This document shows, one piece after another, positions 24,821 to 34,519 of a stretch of 64,000 nt of DNA. The stretch's first letter is position 1, and each line of letters begins with the position of its first letter. The notes below the pieces were generated by a model that was not told where the DNA came from, did no database searches, and saw only the letters and a program-made list of their open reading frames with translations. This stretch comes from Thuidium tamariscinum (lineage: Eukaryota; Streptophyta; Bryopsida; Hypnales; Thuidiaceae): NCBI GenBank assembly GCA_947034885.2, contig OX344750.2, positions 13,448,053 through 13,512,052 on the forward strand, given 5' to 3'. Made by a program: the position numbers and the translations under genes.

Positions 24821-25305
24821 GTGGCTACATTGAAAAACGAATTCCAAATCGACCTGCACGTCATGGGAATTATGGATTCGAAGAAGATGTACCGTGATCA
24901 CTTGTAAGTATATTTGTGAGAGCTCCTTTTGCATTGGTGCTGACGCAGTTCTATTGTTGATCAATTTGTAAAGAGCATAGCTTGAGCATGTCCCATTTGT
25001 AATAGATACTTCAAGTATGTTTTTTTGTAGAAATAAGCTATACAAGAATTCCTAGTGTACAAGAAAGCAAAGAGTGATTAGTTAGATTGAAGTCTAGGTG
25101 GAAGGACTCAGAATATACCTGTTCTGATTCTTCAAGCATCATGTACCCTTCGCGAGGGACAGTACAGCAAATTATTTTGGGTATGGATCGCCGCAAGTCT
25201 TTTGCCTGAGTTATGTGGTGTCCGCAGAGGTCCAGATTTGTTGAAATGGAAGGAGTTGCTTGATACACATGTAGTTTCGGCAGTCATGTCGAAGTTATTC
25301 ACAAC
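24821..25305 (+). pseudogene. Aspartokinase/homoserine dehydrogenase fragment (two exons)
   Basis: The bifunctional plant enzyme catalyses the first and third steps of the aspartate pathway to threonine and methionine, in plastids. Exon A (24821-24903) follows a TTTCCTCAG acceptor and encodes VATLKNEFQIDLHVMGIMDS, then KKMYRDH, matching the LKEEFNIDLRVMGI-S-KM segment after the NAD-binding glycine motif of the homoserine dehydrogenase domain. It ends at GTAAGT. Exon B (25228-25305) follows TCCGCAG and encodes GPDLLKWKELLDTHVVSAVM, aligning with the family's GIDL--W-E segment. The two join in phase (TT|A = Leu). The kinase half, the glycine motif and the DCTAD/TPNKK blocks were not seen, so this is an isolated fragment or a badly decayed gene. 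Confidence 0.65.
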
Positions 25306-25813
25306 GTAAGAGAGTCAAGATTTTCTTAATGCTATGATATTAGACTGCAAGACTATAAAGGTTCTACATAGCTAAGTTGTTTGTTGTGTTGCCTTTCTTA
25401 TGTTTTGGATCTTACCAATTTTGCATCGTGTCCTTGGTTATATCAAAAAACGGACACACAGTTCTAAGATGCCCTAGCAGCTGTAAGAGTCTTTCTTATA
25501 GTGTATGCTTATTGTTGTAACTCAAATACGCTTGTGTTCATAGTTTGCTGTCTGGACATTCCTTTTTTCTTTAATTACTGGTTACACTAACTGGAAAAGC
25601 TCGATGTAATTTGCAAACAAAATTCTCATAGATATGTTTGGGATGAGGTTTAGGTGGACTTGGTTGTGGAGATGCTGCAGGGGCGCTATTGTTTGCGTTG
25701 ACGCACAGTCTTGCATATTTTGTCTTGACACACTCTTTGAGCTTGTAAGTATGTTGGAAAAGACGTTAAAGGATTTCTCCTCTTTGAATTAGAATATCCA
25801 TTGCTGTGCAGTG
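25306..25813 (+). other. Intronic or spacer sequence with one possible exon
   Basis: A segment near 25653-25743 lies between a TTTAG acceptor and a GTAAGT donor and has open frames, but its phase does not fit exon B and no family is recognised. The missing homoserine dehydrogenase blocks were looked for here without success. Confidence 0.3.
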
Positions 25814-26003
25814 TCTCACAGGAGGAGGATTTTGAAATTGTCAAAATTGACTTTGATGTCAATTCTAGTCTCGATGTTTTGTTCATGTTTTGATACTAAT
25901 ATCGTGGGTCTCACAGGAAGAGGATTTTGAAATTGGAAAAATTGACTTTAATGTCAATTCTAGTCTCGATGTTTTGTTCATGTTTTGATACTAATATCGT
26001 GGG
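25814..26003 (+). repeat. 95-bp tandem duplication covering an exon-like segment
   Basis: TCTCACAGGAGGAGGATTTT begins at 25814, and a near-identical unit (a few mismatches) begins at 25909. Each has an acceptor-like CACAG followed by an open acidic segment, EEDFEIVKIDFDVNSSLDVL or EEDFEIGKIDFNVNSSLDVL. A recent local duplication, possibly of an exon. Confidence 0.85.
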
Positions 26004-26012
26004 TGTCTGCAG

Positions 26013-26306
26013 AATAAGCTCCCTGAAGAAACATTGGCGGAGATATTAGAAGCGTGCTTATTGATGGACATGGCTGCGGACATTTATGATCTTGTGAGAC
26101 TCTCAACAGATTGTGGGTTTTTGTACTGGTCTCGAGAGATGATGCCTACATGTTTTGGCTTGGTTTACTCATAGACTCGTGAAGCTCAGAGTCTCCAGCA
26201 CGCAGTTAGTGCATTCAAAGATGGTATCAAGCTTCTGAAAACCGGCCATGCTGAAGAGGCTGCTCTTGAATCTTACGAAAAAGAACTTGAAGAGGCCATC
26301 ATCATT
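26013..26306 (+). CDS. Two phase-matched exons of an unrecognised plant protein
   Basis: Exon 1 (26013-26093, 27 codons) sits between GTCTGCAG and GTGAGA and encodes NKLPEETLAEILEACLLMDM, then AADIYDL. Exon 2 (26175-26306, 44 codons) sits between ACTCATAG and GTAAAC and encodes TREAQSLQHAVSAFKDGIKL, then a Glu-rich helix ending LEEAIII. Both are phase 0, so they give 71 continuous residues that look helical, like a TPR- or bundle-type fold. I do not recognise the family. They are not part of homoserine dehydrogenase, so either a different gene was joined here or another gene is present. Confidence 0.5.
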
Positions 26307-26851
26307 GTAAACATCCTGACCTCATTGTTTTACAAAATCGTTTTGTTGTACATGGAATACTGTTTTCAATGAGTCCATTGTATTTTCTCATGTTTTCTTC
26401 GCAGCTTTAGTAAATCTAATGTGTCTTGGCTAGCAGGAGGTTGTGATCAATGCCTCTCTGTTGTGATTTTGATATCGATCCAAGGGTACACGTTCACTCC
26501 GTACATTTGAAAAGCACTGTTAATGTTAATCCAACAAGTATACTGAACTTCCTTCCTAAGTTGCATACAGTTGTATTTCTTAATGTATGTGCATCTCCTA
26601 TTCAGTTGGTGCATTGAGATTTCCTCTGAATTTTCTGTTTCTCTATCCACAATGTTGCTTGGTGAAATTTTGAAGAAGGTAGTTTAAAATACTCCAAATG
26701 GTGTTTAGTCTTTAGTGGTTTGCTTTGTTGATGGACTGACTTAGACTTGCCTCTTGTATTTTGAATATGGATCAGGGTTTGTGAAGTGATGATAACATTC
26801 ACTTGGAGGTGTTTGTGTTCATTATCTTGGCTCTGATTATTAATGCTACAG

Positions 26852-27412
26852 AAGCTATGGTACGAGCAAAATCAATGTTCTCTGAATGGACCCGTAGTTG
26901 AGCAGATGCTCTCTTCACAGATGATGATTTTGTCATGGATCTTGCGTACGTACTCAAGGTATTTATCACTCATTACTGAACTATGTCAAACTATTAGAGA
27001 GTTGGAATGTGTTCGTATTGTGTTTGTCAGTTCATGCCTATATAGTTGAAACCCGGTTTGACCAAATACTTTTGCAACTTAATGGTAGTCTTGTTTTATC
27101 TCCTGGCAATGTAGCCTGTCACCTTGGAATATTGCCGTAAAGATATTTTGGTTCAGATTATGACGGGAATTTGATTTCTTTCATGTTGTAATCCTCTGGC
27201 ACTGGGACAAGATTAGCACTTCAATTTACTGTACTGGTTTGATAGTCCGAGGAAACACTACAAAGCTGAGAAGGCACACTTAGAAGAAAGTCCAGACATT
27301 GGCAATATAGTGAATGGTCAGATGGGGTTGCAGATTTGGAGTCAAAAACTGGCTTTCGTTTCTACAGAAGATGCTCACAACATACAGATGGTATTTTTCT
27401 CAACCCAGCAGT
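26852..27412 (+). pseudogene. Further unrecognised exons, one with a stop
   Basis: Segment 1 (26852-26958), between GCTACAG and GTATTT, gives the protein-like reading RAKSMFSEWTRS, a TGA, then ADALFTDDDFVMDLAYVLK. A different frame is open but less protein-like. Segment 2 (27246 to about 27390 or 27410), after GTTTGATAG, encodes RKHYKAEKAHLEESPDIGNI, then VNGQMGLQIWSQKLAF. No family is recognised. The stop suggests decay. Same strand as the fragments upstream. Confidence 0.4.
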
Positions 27413-28284
27413 ATGTATCTTGCTTCTAGAATTCTTCATGAGAGTCTTTAAATGATTTAGCATATTGAGTGTTCTTTTTCTTGCTTGAGTTGTGACTGCT
27501 CTTCAGAAAATTTAGACATTAGAGTGCATGTTGCGTTTGTAACATGGTCCAGTTTTACACTTACAAGACGTTTCTCATAAAATATTTGTAAGTCCTTGAT
27601 TTGATTCTTATGCGGAGTACGATGTCACTGAATTAGTTTGTTTTAAATCTAAAAAGTGGAGGTTTTGTTAAATGACCTTTTTGTAGGCTGTGAAACGAGT
27701 GAATGCATATCTGATGGAGTTGGAGTTCTGGAGCTCTACATTGTGATGCCCTCAATTTGGTAATGGAGCACTGTGACATGTGGTTTCAACTATTCTGTTG
27801 ATTGATTTCTGGAAGCTGCAAAAATCTCTTAAAGTGTATCTTCATACCTACTGATTAGGAACCTGGAGGGTAAAAATACATTGTGTTGGTCGTACTAGAC
27901 TGAAATGTGAGAATATATGTTGAAACGTCATGTTTGCAGGGAGGTTCGGTCACTGACGCTCCAAACAAATTCGTCGATGTTGTGCTAGTGGTCTTCTCAG
28001 TCATTGCTTAGCTCTTGTATTTATGCAATTCTGAGGTAGAAGAAAGTGAAGCTCACAATGCTGGTTGTCAGAGTTGACCCTATCAAAGAAATGATTTACC
28101 TTTCATGGAGCATCAAATGAATTGACAAGCAATCTCTAACACTTGTTTTGCAAAGATGCGTCAGTTTGAACAAGTGTAGCAAATCACACCTTTGGTTTCA
28201 ATGCTTGATTTGTCATAACTATGATATGTATAGCAAAAATTGTTTTGAGTACATCTGCCAAGTATGTGACCAATGCAATAAGTG
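27413..28284. other. Spacer to right subterminal array
   Basis: No gene recognised. The sequence still has the moderate composition of the gene-derived stretch up to about 28.2 kb, then passes into the tandem array. Confidence 0.4.
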
Positions 28285-28700
28285 TTGTGTACAATAAGTG
28301 CTGAGTGTGTGCGTGATAGTTGGTGAGTGTGTGAGATAGGTGGTGAGTGTGTGTGATAGGTGGTGAGCGTGTGTGCGATAGGTGGTGAGTGCGTGCGCGA
28401 TAGGTGGTGAGTGCGTGCGCGTTAGGTGGTGAGTGCGTGTGCAATAGGTGGTGAGTGAGTGCGCAATAAGTGCTGAGTGCGTGCATGATAAGTGGTGAGT
28501 GTGTGTATGATAAGTAGTGAGTGCGCATGATAAGTGGTGAGTGCATGCGTGATAGGTGGTGAATGAATGAGTGATAAGTGGCAAGTGCATGTGCGATAAA
28601 TGGTGAATGTATGTGTAATAAATAAAGAATGCACGTTTGGTTAGTGTATGCACGATAGGTGGTGAATGTGTATGTAATAGGTCGTAAGTGTGTATGTGAC
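28285..28700 (-). repeat. Right subterminal minisatellite
   Basis: About 18-20 units of roughly 20-22 bp built on GATAGGTGGTGAGTGTGTGC. Reverse complemented, the unit reads GCACTCACCACCTATC and shares the (G)CACTCA core with the left array, in the opposite orientation. Looser units with ATTGAATGCGCA continue to about 28890; their reverse complement TGCGCATTCAAT is even closer to the left consensus. The Thr/His/Leu-rich minus-strand frames across it are artefacts. Confidence 0.85.
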
Positions 28701-28950
28701 AAATGGCTAGAGTGTACAAAAAAAAATGTGACAATTAGTTGTAATTTTTAAATCATACACAGATGTGTACATGCATGTATGTTGCATTGTGAAGGCACGT
28801 GCAATCTTGATTGAACATGTCCAATATTTATTGAATGCGCATACAATGTTGATTGAATGTATGTATAGTATTAATTGAATGCGCACATGTTTCATAAACA
28901 TATATGCGTGCATACAACTAATTTCAAAAAATACTCATAATCTTATATTT

Positions 28951-28960
28951 CACTACAAGA
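28951..28960 (+). repeat. Internal CACTACAAGA end-like motif
   Basis: CACTACAAGAAATTCCATTG faces the right terminus 160 bp away and resembles the start of many plant CACTA-type termini. It leaves open that 28951-29110 is itself a small element with imperfect ends CACTACAAGAAA and CACTATAACAAA. Flanking triplets TTT and CTA do not match. Confidence 0.4.
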
Positions 28961-29037
28961 AATTCCATTGCGAAAAAAATGGTTGACAATCACACAATTT
29001 TTCAAAAATCACTTGCGCATTGTAGTCAAAAGATGCG

Positions 29038-29110
29038 TACAAAAACATGGCAAAAAAACCCGTAGTGGGAAATTGACTATGGGTTTTTTTTACCATGTTT
29101 TGTTATAGTG
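29038..29110 (-). repeat. Right terminal inverted repeat (73 bp)
   Basis: Reverse complement of 742-814 with two mismatches. Ends GTTATAGTG at 29110, followed by CTA and a palindrome module. It carries the same internal hairpin as the left copy. Confidence 0.85.
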
Positions 29111-29118
29111 CTAGGACC

Positions 29119-29818
29119 CTTGCGGTACCGAAAGGGGGTTCTATAATTTAGAATCTACCTCTTCTGATCGCGCGTGTAGCATCATGGCTTGCAAAGATTA
29201 TGAAACAAAGATTTGAAGGCGCGGAATCCAGTATCGAAGCTGAAGTTGATTTTAAAAAAGACTTGATCCAGGGCTTCTTGCGGTACCGCAAGAGGCCCAA
29301 GATGCGAGAGGACAATCGATACACACCCAGGTTCTATCTTCCCGATCCGTTCACAAGGATCCTCGATGGCAAGGCAGGTTGGCAATCAAACTAGGATCTG
29401 AAAAAAAGATCCACCCCAGGACCACTTGCGGTAACGCAAGGGGGGGCGTGAACACTCACTCGGCCTCGGAGATGCTTCTCCTGTCAAGTTCTAAATTTAA
29501 AAAATGAGCATCGGAGCGGTTCACAAAACAACCAGTCCGATTGGAACCAGTCACAGGTCGGGGCTGAGGTTCGCGACTTCCCAGGCCGTCGTGTGCAAGT
29601 CGGGGCCGAGGTGCGCAGGTCGAAGCTCCGAAGCTCCCGATCCCAGCACCCATTGCGGTACCGCAAGGGGAGCGGGACAGAGAGCTTCGGAGCGGTTTCC
29701 AAAATTTCGGAGCGGTTCGAGGGTTCAAACCCCTAAAAACCTAATGTAGAATCCTGTTGAATTCAACTACGGAATCCACATTTCCCTTTGACCACTGATG
29801 CATTGCGGTACCGCAATG
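29119..29818. repeat. Array of five GGTACC-centred palindromes
   Basis: Near-perfect palindromes at 29119-29134 (CTTGCGGTACCGAAAG), 29277-29292 (CTTGCGGTACCGCAAG), 29425-29440 (CTTGCGGTAACGCAAG), 29652-29667 (ATTGCGGTACCGCAAG) and 29801-29818 (CATTGCGGTACCGCAATG, perfect 18-mer). Start-to-start spacings are 158, 148, 227 and 149 bp. Surroundings are GC-rich but differ between copies, so the palindrome itself is what is kept. With 81 and 664 there are seven copies in the window. Confidence 0.85.
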
Positions 29819-30480
29819 GGAAGATGAAGCTCCCAAAACAAATCAGCTTGCGAGGTCGTCTGTGCCCGAAATCCAAAAATCACAAGAAAGAGATGCTTCA
29901 GCTTCCGAAGCAAAGCCAGCAGTCAGCGCGCGCGCGGAGTCACCACGACGCGGGAGCAGAAGTCAACTGATTCAACGAAGCAAATACAAGCCATAATGCA
30001 GTCTCCCCTGGTCGCTTGTCTATGTGCACTGCTAACCTCTCCACCAACACAGTAGAGTCTCCATATTGAGTTGTTGTAAATGAAGCAGTCACCAACCCAC
30101 AAACCGGTTCTAATCCGTTCAGAAATTTCGTGACTAATAGATCTTGAGTCATTTGGATATTGGACAGCGAGAGGAAACCAGAATCACCACAAGACAGACA
30201 TCGAAGCAGGCTTACGAGGGTTCCTTAATAATATGTTTTGAATTGCCAGTTCGAACCAAGGCAGTTTCGGAATCCCTAAATTCCTTGTCCACAATCCTAT
30301 TCAATTCAACTACAGAATCTTAATTCCCCCTCGCCCTCGGTTGCCAAAACGAAGGCTTGCGAGGGGTCTAGTGCAGGAAATCCGCAGGCTTGCGAGGGGT
30401 CCAGTGCCCGAAATCCCGAAATTGTCGAGAAAAAACTGCTTGTGCTTCCGAAGCAAAGCCAACAGGGAACCGTGCGAAAC
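29730..30480. repeat. Duplicated module about 540 bp apart
   Basis: 29740-29935 and about 30270-30475 share an order of blocks: GTTGAATTCAACTACGGAAT vs ATTCAATTCAACTACAGAAT, then CTTGCGAGG, GTGCCCGAAATCC and GCTTCCGAAGCAAAGCCA. The second also holds an internal duplication of GGCTTGCGAGGGGTC (30353 and 30387). A diverged tandem duplication of non-coding or leader-like DNA. Confidence 0.65.
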
Positions 30481-30549
30481 ACCGAGAGGACGCCAGAAGC
30501 AACGACATGGAATACATGAGAATCTAAAATTTGATCGCAAAGAGCACAC

Positions 30550-30654
30550 TTGCTCGTTTTGAACCAACTTCCTTTTCTCACGGCGGGTGCTAGATTCTCC
30601 AACAGTCCCGCGTCCCCTTTTGCTTGTGCTCCTTGTTGCACGTCGCGACTCCAT
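30550..30654 (-). CDS. Possible first exon, basic N-terminus
   Basis: From ATG at 30654 the minus strand reads MESRRATRSTSKRGRGTVGE, then SSTRREKRKLVQNEQ, up to a possible GTGTGC donor at 30549. Ser/Arg/Lys-rich sequence of this kind is common at the start of nuclear proteins. No downstream exon is recognised, because the module repeats follow. It could equally be an open GC-rich frame without function. Confidence 0.3.
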
Positions 30655-30659
30655 TGCGC

Positions 30660-31523
30660 TCTGAACAATAAAATTTGAAATTACTTCATGAGCAAAGATC
30701 AAACACGAGAGAACAAGATTGAGTTTTCAGATCAAATGTCCAACCATCCAACTGCGCACAAGCTGCCTCCCCGAACGCTGCTGAATTGCTCGAAAGACTC
30801 CTGTTTGGCAGCGTGTGAAGTCCCGCATGAAGCGGAAGGAATCCTACCAAGCTGTGGGCAACGCCAAGCAACCAGCAGAGAGGGCGGGAGCTTTCAAGCT
30901 CGCTTTCAAACATTGAAACCTTTGGAGGTCACTTTTTTTTTCCAAATAATCGATAATCAATTTTACTGTAATTGTTTGATCTAACTGCTGAAGGAAGTTG
31001 GTCCATTTAAGCACAAATTCTGAATTTTGGGAGGAATAACATCCAGAATTATTATTTAGTTTGTTGTCTTTGAAATACAGGAGGAAATGACATCTAACCC
31101 AACTTCTAAATTCTCTTAAACTTTGTGGAAGTAGTAATAAAATTATGAACATAGAATGGAATAAGGCTCTTAAAGTGAACACCTTCTAAAATATACGTGA
31201 TTTGTACATTTTGGCACATTGAGGGAGGTAAAATGAACCGGTGTCATATTTTGTAAAAAATTTCCTAATGGAGTTTAGTGCAATGTCCTTGGGGTTTTTG
31301 GATTTCAATGATTTGATATCCCGATGCTAAATTCTCATTGTTGCAAGTTTATGCTATCATATAATAGAACAAACATATGTAAGGACCTTCACAAATACAC
31401 AGGAAATTTCCATATACCTCTGTCATTACCAAAAACAGACCTTCATTTGAAATTTCACTTACAATGATGTTGGAACTTCTAGTACTAACAAAAACCTCAA
31501 AAATAAAATGCTAAGGACCTTAC
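30660..31523. other. Spacer without recognised gene
   Basis: GC content falls after about 30930. No coding frame with motifs. Possible promoter DNA for the minus-strand exon candidate, which is inference only. Confidence 0.4.
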
Positions 31524-31847
31524 CTCTTGGAAGTCTTCCATCCGCTCCGGAACTCCACTCGTTGCTTCCGCTGCTTCTAGGATGGTCTCCATGCTCCTTG
31601 TCACCTCAGTCACCTCCACAATACCTTCTTCATAACGAAGTGCCCGTATTTCCAATTGCGGAGTCTGATTATTTTTGGAAACTACTTTCTTTCCCTTCAT
31701 TCTCGCTCTTCTAAGTGCCTTTGAAGAGGAAAATAAGAGTGGCCTAAGCTTTCTTTTGCGCTTCCTATTCTCTACAACTCCAAGACCATTCGCCCTTGCA
31801 TACATGAAATAGCAACTCCAGAATAACACTTTCTCTTCAGGTTGCAA
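31524..31847 (-). CDS. Candidate exon of an unknown basic/acidic protein
   Basis: A minus-strand open frame from 31847 (ATG at or near the start) to a good GAG|GTAAGG donor at 31524. It has a basic stretch (ENRKRKRKLRPLLFSSSKAL) followed by an acidic, helical one (EEGIVEVTEVTRSMETILEA). Codon use looks protein-like. No family recognised and no second exon found. It lies head-to-head with the SWIM-domain transposase and could be an accessory gene or a host fragment. Confidence 0.35.
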
Positions 31848-32369
31848 CTATACGTAAGATAGAGCTTAGAAGCTCTCAGACTTTGATACTCTCTTCTACG
31901 TTTGCACTTTACTGGCACACTCCATCAAAAGACGGCTAGGTTTACGTTCTTGGTGAACTCAATGTCTGACAATCATGTTTCACCTATTTAAGTCTACTTT
32001 AGCATTTAAGTTCATCTTTTTTTTTTTAAATTTTGAAACAAATAAAACCATTGGTTCATCTTTTTGCCTTTAAGTACTACACCTGGCCTATTCATTAATT
32101 AGCCTCCCTTCAAAAAATTTGGAATTATACTCTTAATTCAATTATTACCTAAGGTTGGCTGCCCATTATTGCATGTAGTGCATATAGGCGCTCCTATTCC
32201 ACTCTAAAGACCACCTCATCTTGAATGCTTGTTTAAATGAATTAACGGTATTTTAATTGTTTTAAGATATGCATTAGCTTTAGTTTGAACTTCTGAATGT
32301 CTTTTCTAAGTACCTGTTTTGTGTTCCGGAGACTCATCTTCCATCACTTGTATCGTTGATGTTCTTGCC
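31848..32369. other. AT-rich region upstream of the MULE-like gene
   Basis: Intergenic region between two divergent frames. No clear TATA box or terminal inverted repeat of the downstream transposase was identified. Confidence 0.4.
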
Positions 32370-33475
32370 ATGGCGTGCATACGCGGGGATGGCCATGAAT
32401 TTCCTATCCATTTTCCGATTCGAGATGGTATAGTTGCAAGAGTTAGTAGTCATCTTCTTCATGTACGATTCAAGTATGTTGAGTCGTCTATCTACATCGA
32501 AGAAGAAATGAAGTCTGAGTCTGGTTCCATGCTTCAATTAGTTCCAATTGAGAGGTCAGTTGAGGATGATGGTTGTTATTGGTATCTTCCAATCGGAAAC
32601 TATAGAGCTTACGGTCTTTCCTTGTCTTTACTTTGTGTATCTATAGAGATGCCTAATCGTCACTCTGAAGCTTCTACAGTAGATAAGCCATTTCTTGCTC
32701 AAACTAGTTCACCTAGTTCGGGTAGGGAGGTCCTTACTACATTTGAAAGGAAGCCCCTAGTGCATTCAATGAAAAAAGAAATCTTAGATCCTATTCTCGA
32801 ATTGTCTAGTGATTCAAACAAGGGACCTGCTCAAGTGTTACCTCAACCGTAGTCCTTTCCATCAAAGCTTTTTCTTGAAGGTGTCAAGTCATTAGACAAA
32901 CCTATTGAGGCATGTTCGTTTGAAAGCTTAGAAAAATCTACTCCTGTACAACATCAAGTTCCTGTAGGAGTAATTGATAGTATCAACATACTTACTTGCT
33001 TGAGGAGACTTGCGAACGTGCATCGCTCTCGGAACGAATTGTCTACATTGGATATCGACTCGGCTAAGGTGCAGCAAGTGAACTATTTGCCAACAACTTT
33101 TGATGGTGATATCATATTTGAATTACCTCCTCGTCGCTCAAATGCTTCATCAGCGGCTCGCAACTTGGAGGGCATGGACAAGCATTATGATGGTCATCCG
33201 TGGTGCAAGTTAGTCACGACAAACATTCACAACTCCGACCACTTGAAATTTCGTAAGTCATACTGCGCCGGTCATCTTGCTTGTGTAAATCCATCTTGTG
33301 ATTTCCTGAGGAGAACTGGGAGTCGGAACGAAACAGAGTGGAGTGGATGTACAACCTTTCCATTTACTACTGGAGAGAAGCCACCCAAAGATTCTACTCT
33401 TGTTTGCAAAGTATGCAAAAATCCTCCCATCTGCCTAAACCATTGCTCTGCTCGGATATACTATTGTTACGGTGA

Positions 33476-34519
33476 ATGAGTAGGGCTGCTATTCATTTTG
33501 GAGCTCATGCACATCCTGTTGCAAAAGGGTTGTATAGAGACTCTGCTAGTGAAATTTCTTCCCTCATAGCAGAAGAGATCGCCAAAACGCCAACAGCCAC
33601 TAACTCTGCCATAGCACTTTCAGCTAGCAAGGAATTCCTATCAAATTATCTTTTCCATCATGGAGAGGGAGCAAAGAAAATGCTAGAAGGTGAAGAACTA
33701 CAGGAGGTAATGGATAGGTTTCAATACTTGAGCAGCCCAAGTATAAGGAATGTGATTTCATCTTTTCGAACAAATAATTGTGGAGGGGTCGTGGATCACA
33801 TTATGACAATGAAGAAGAACTCCAGGTTTGAATATATACATGACAGTGTGTTTCCCGGACAGGGAAAGGAGAAAGTTTATTTGTTTAAGATGTTGACTGA
33901 GGGACCGGGTAGTGGAGTAGATCTAGTCAGACGCATGCAATCCGGAGGAGATTTGGCAAACTCATGGATGATGTTTGATCATGTGAAGCGTGTGAAGGAG
34001 TGGACAACTATGGCATGCCACGTTTACGATGCGAATTATAAAAGAGTAATGATGATTGCAACATGCGATATGCAATCAAAAGACACCGAAATTCAGGTAC
34101 AGTTTTGGCGATCCTTAAATGCAGTCATGGGTCGCTATGGAGTGGATTCCACAAATTTTAAAGGTTTTATGGCGGACAGTGCCATGGCCAATTGGAGGGC
34201 ATTTCGAATTGTCTATGGAAGTGGGTCACCTGAAGAGCAAATGGAGAATCGAGAAAGAACTTGCTTGTTGCATTGGAGCACGTCTCTACAAAAGCACACC
34301 CAAAAGTACATTAAAGAAGACCTACAGCATCAACATACTCTTTTGTGTAAGCAGTATAAAGATTCCAAAACTATGGAGGAAGCAGAGACACATTTTCTTG
34401 CTATTCGGTCATGGTGGTTATCATCCAATACTACAACTGTGGATGCAGTTCATCACTTGGAGCATTGGTTGGCATTTTGGCACTTCCGCTATAGACAGTG
34501 GGGAGGCTTTATGCAATTG
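33476..34519 (+). CDS. MULE-like transposase core (DDE-type region)
   Basis: Frame starting MSRAAIHFGAHAHPVAKGLY and ending GGFMQL at a GTAAGT donor. Candidate acidic catalytic residues by position: D in MMFDHVKR (~168) and D in FMADSAMANW (~234); the third acidic residue is not assigned with certainty. The 348 coding residues are unbroken, so decay is limited to the junctions. Overlap of the previous stop with this ATG (ATGA) could be chance after a 1-base deletion or a re-initiation site. Confidence 0.65.

Larger units (their letters stand above)
742..29110. mobile_element. Putative giant non-autonomous CACTA-type element
   Basis: The block starts with CACTATAACAAAACATGG at 742 and ends with its reverse complement at 29110. 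The terminal inverted repeats are 73 bp and match at 71 of 73 positions. CACTA (En/Spm, CMC) elements begin with CACTA, make 3-bp target duplications and carry short repeated transposase-binding motifs just inside each end. Here the flanking triplets are CCA and CTA (one mismatch), and both ends carry short-period tandem arrays (about 985-1745 and 28285-28700). Inside are fragments of at least two plant genes plus nested elements. No TNPD-like transposase was seen. Alternatives: two independent insertions of a shorter element in opposite orientation, or chance inclusion of unrelated DNA between two solo ends. The 28.4-kb size is unusual even for this superfamily. Confidence 0.5.

Noticed and set aside
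28041-28284. Downstream exon of the unknown gene near the right array
   Set aside because: No frame with splice sites and protein-like composition was found.
28184-28734. Minus-strand open frames of 170 codons rich in His, Thr and Leu
   Set aside because: Same reason: they translate the ~20-bp array of the right subterminal region.
32850-33480. Programmed frameshift or stop readthrough in the transposase
   Set aside because: No slippery heptamer or clear downstream structure was seen; simple decay explains one stop and a frame change. Kept only as something to verify by reads.
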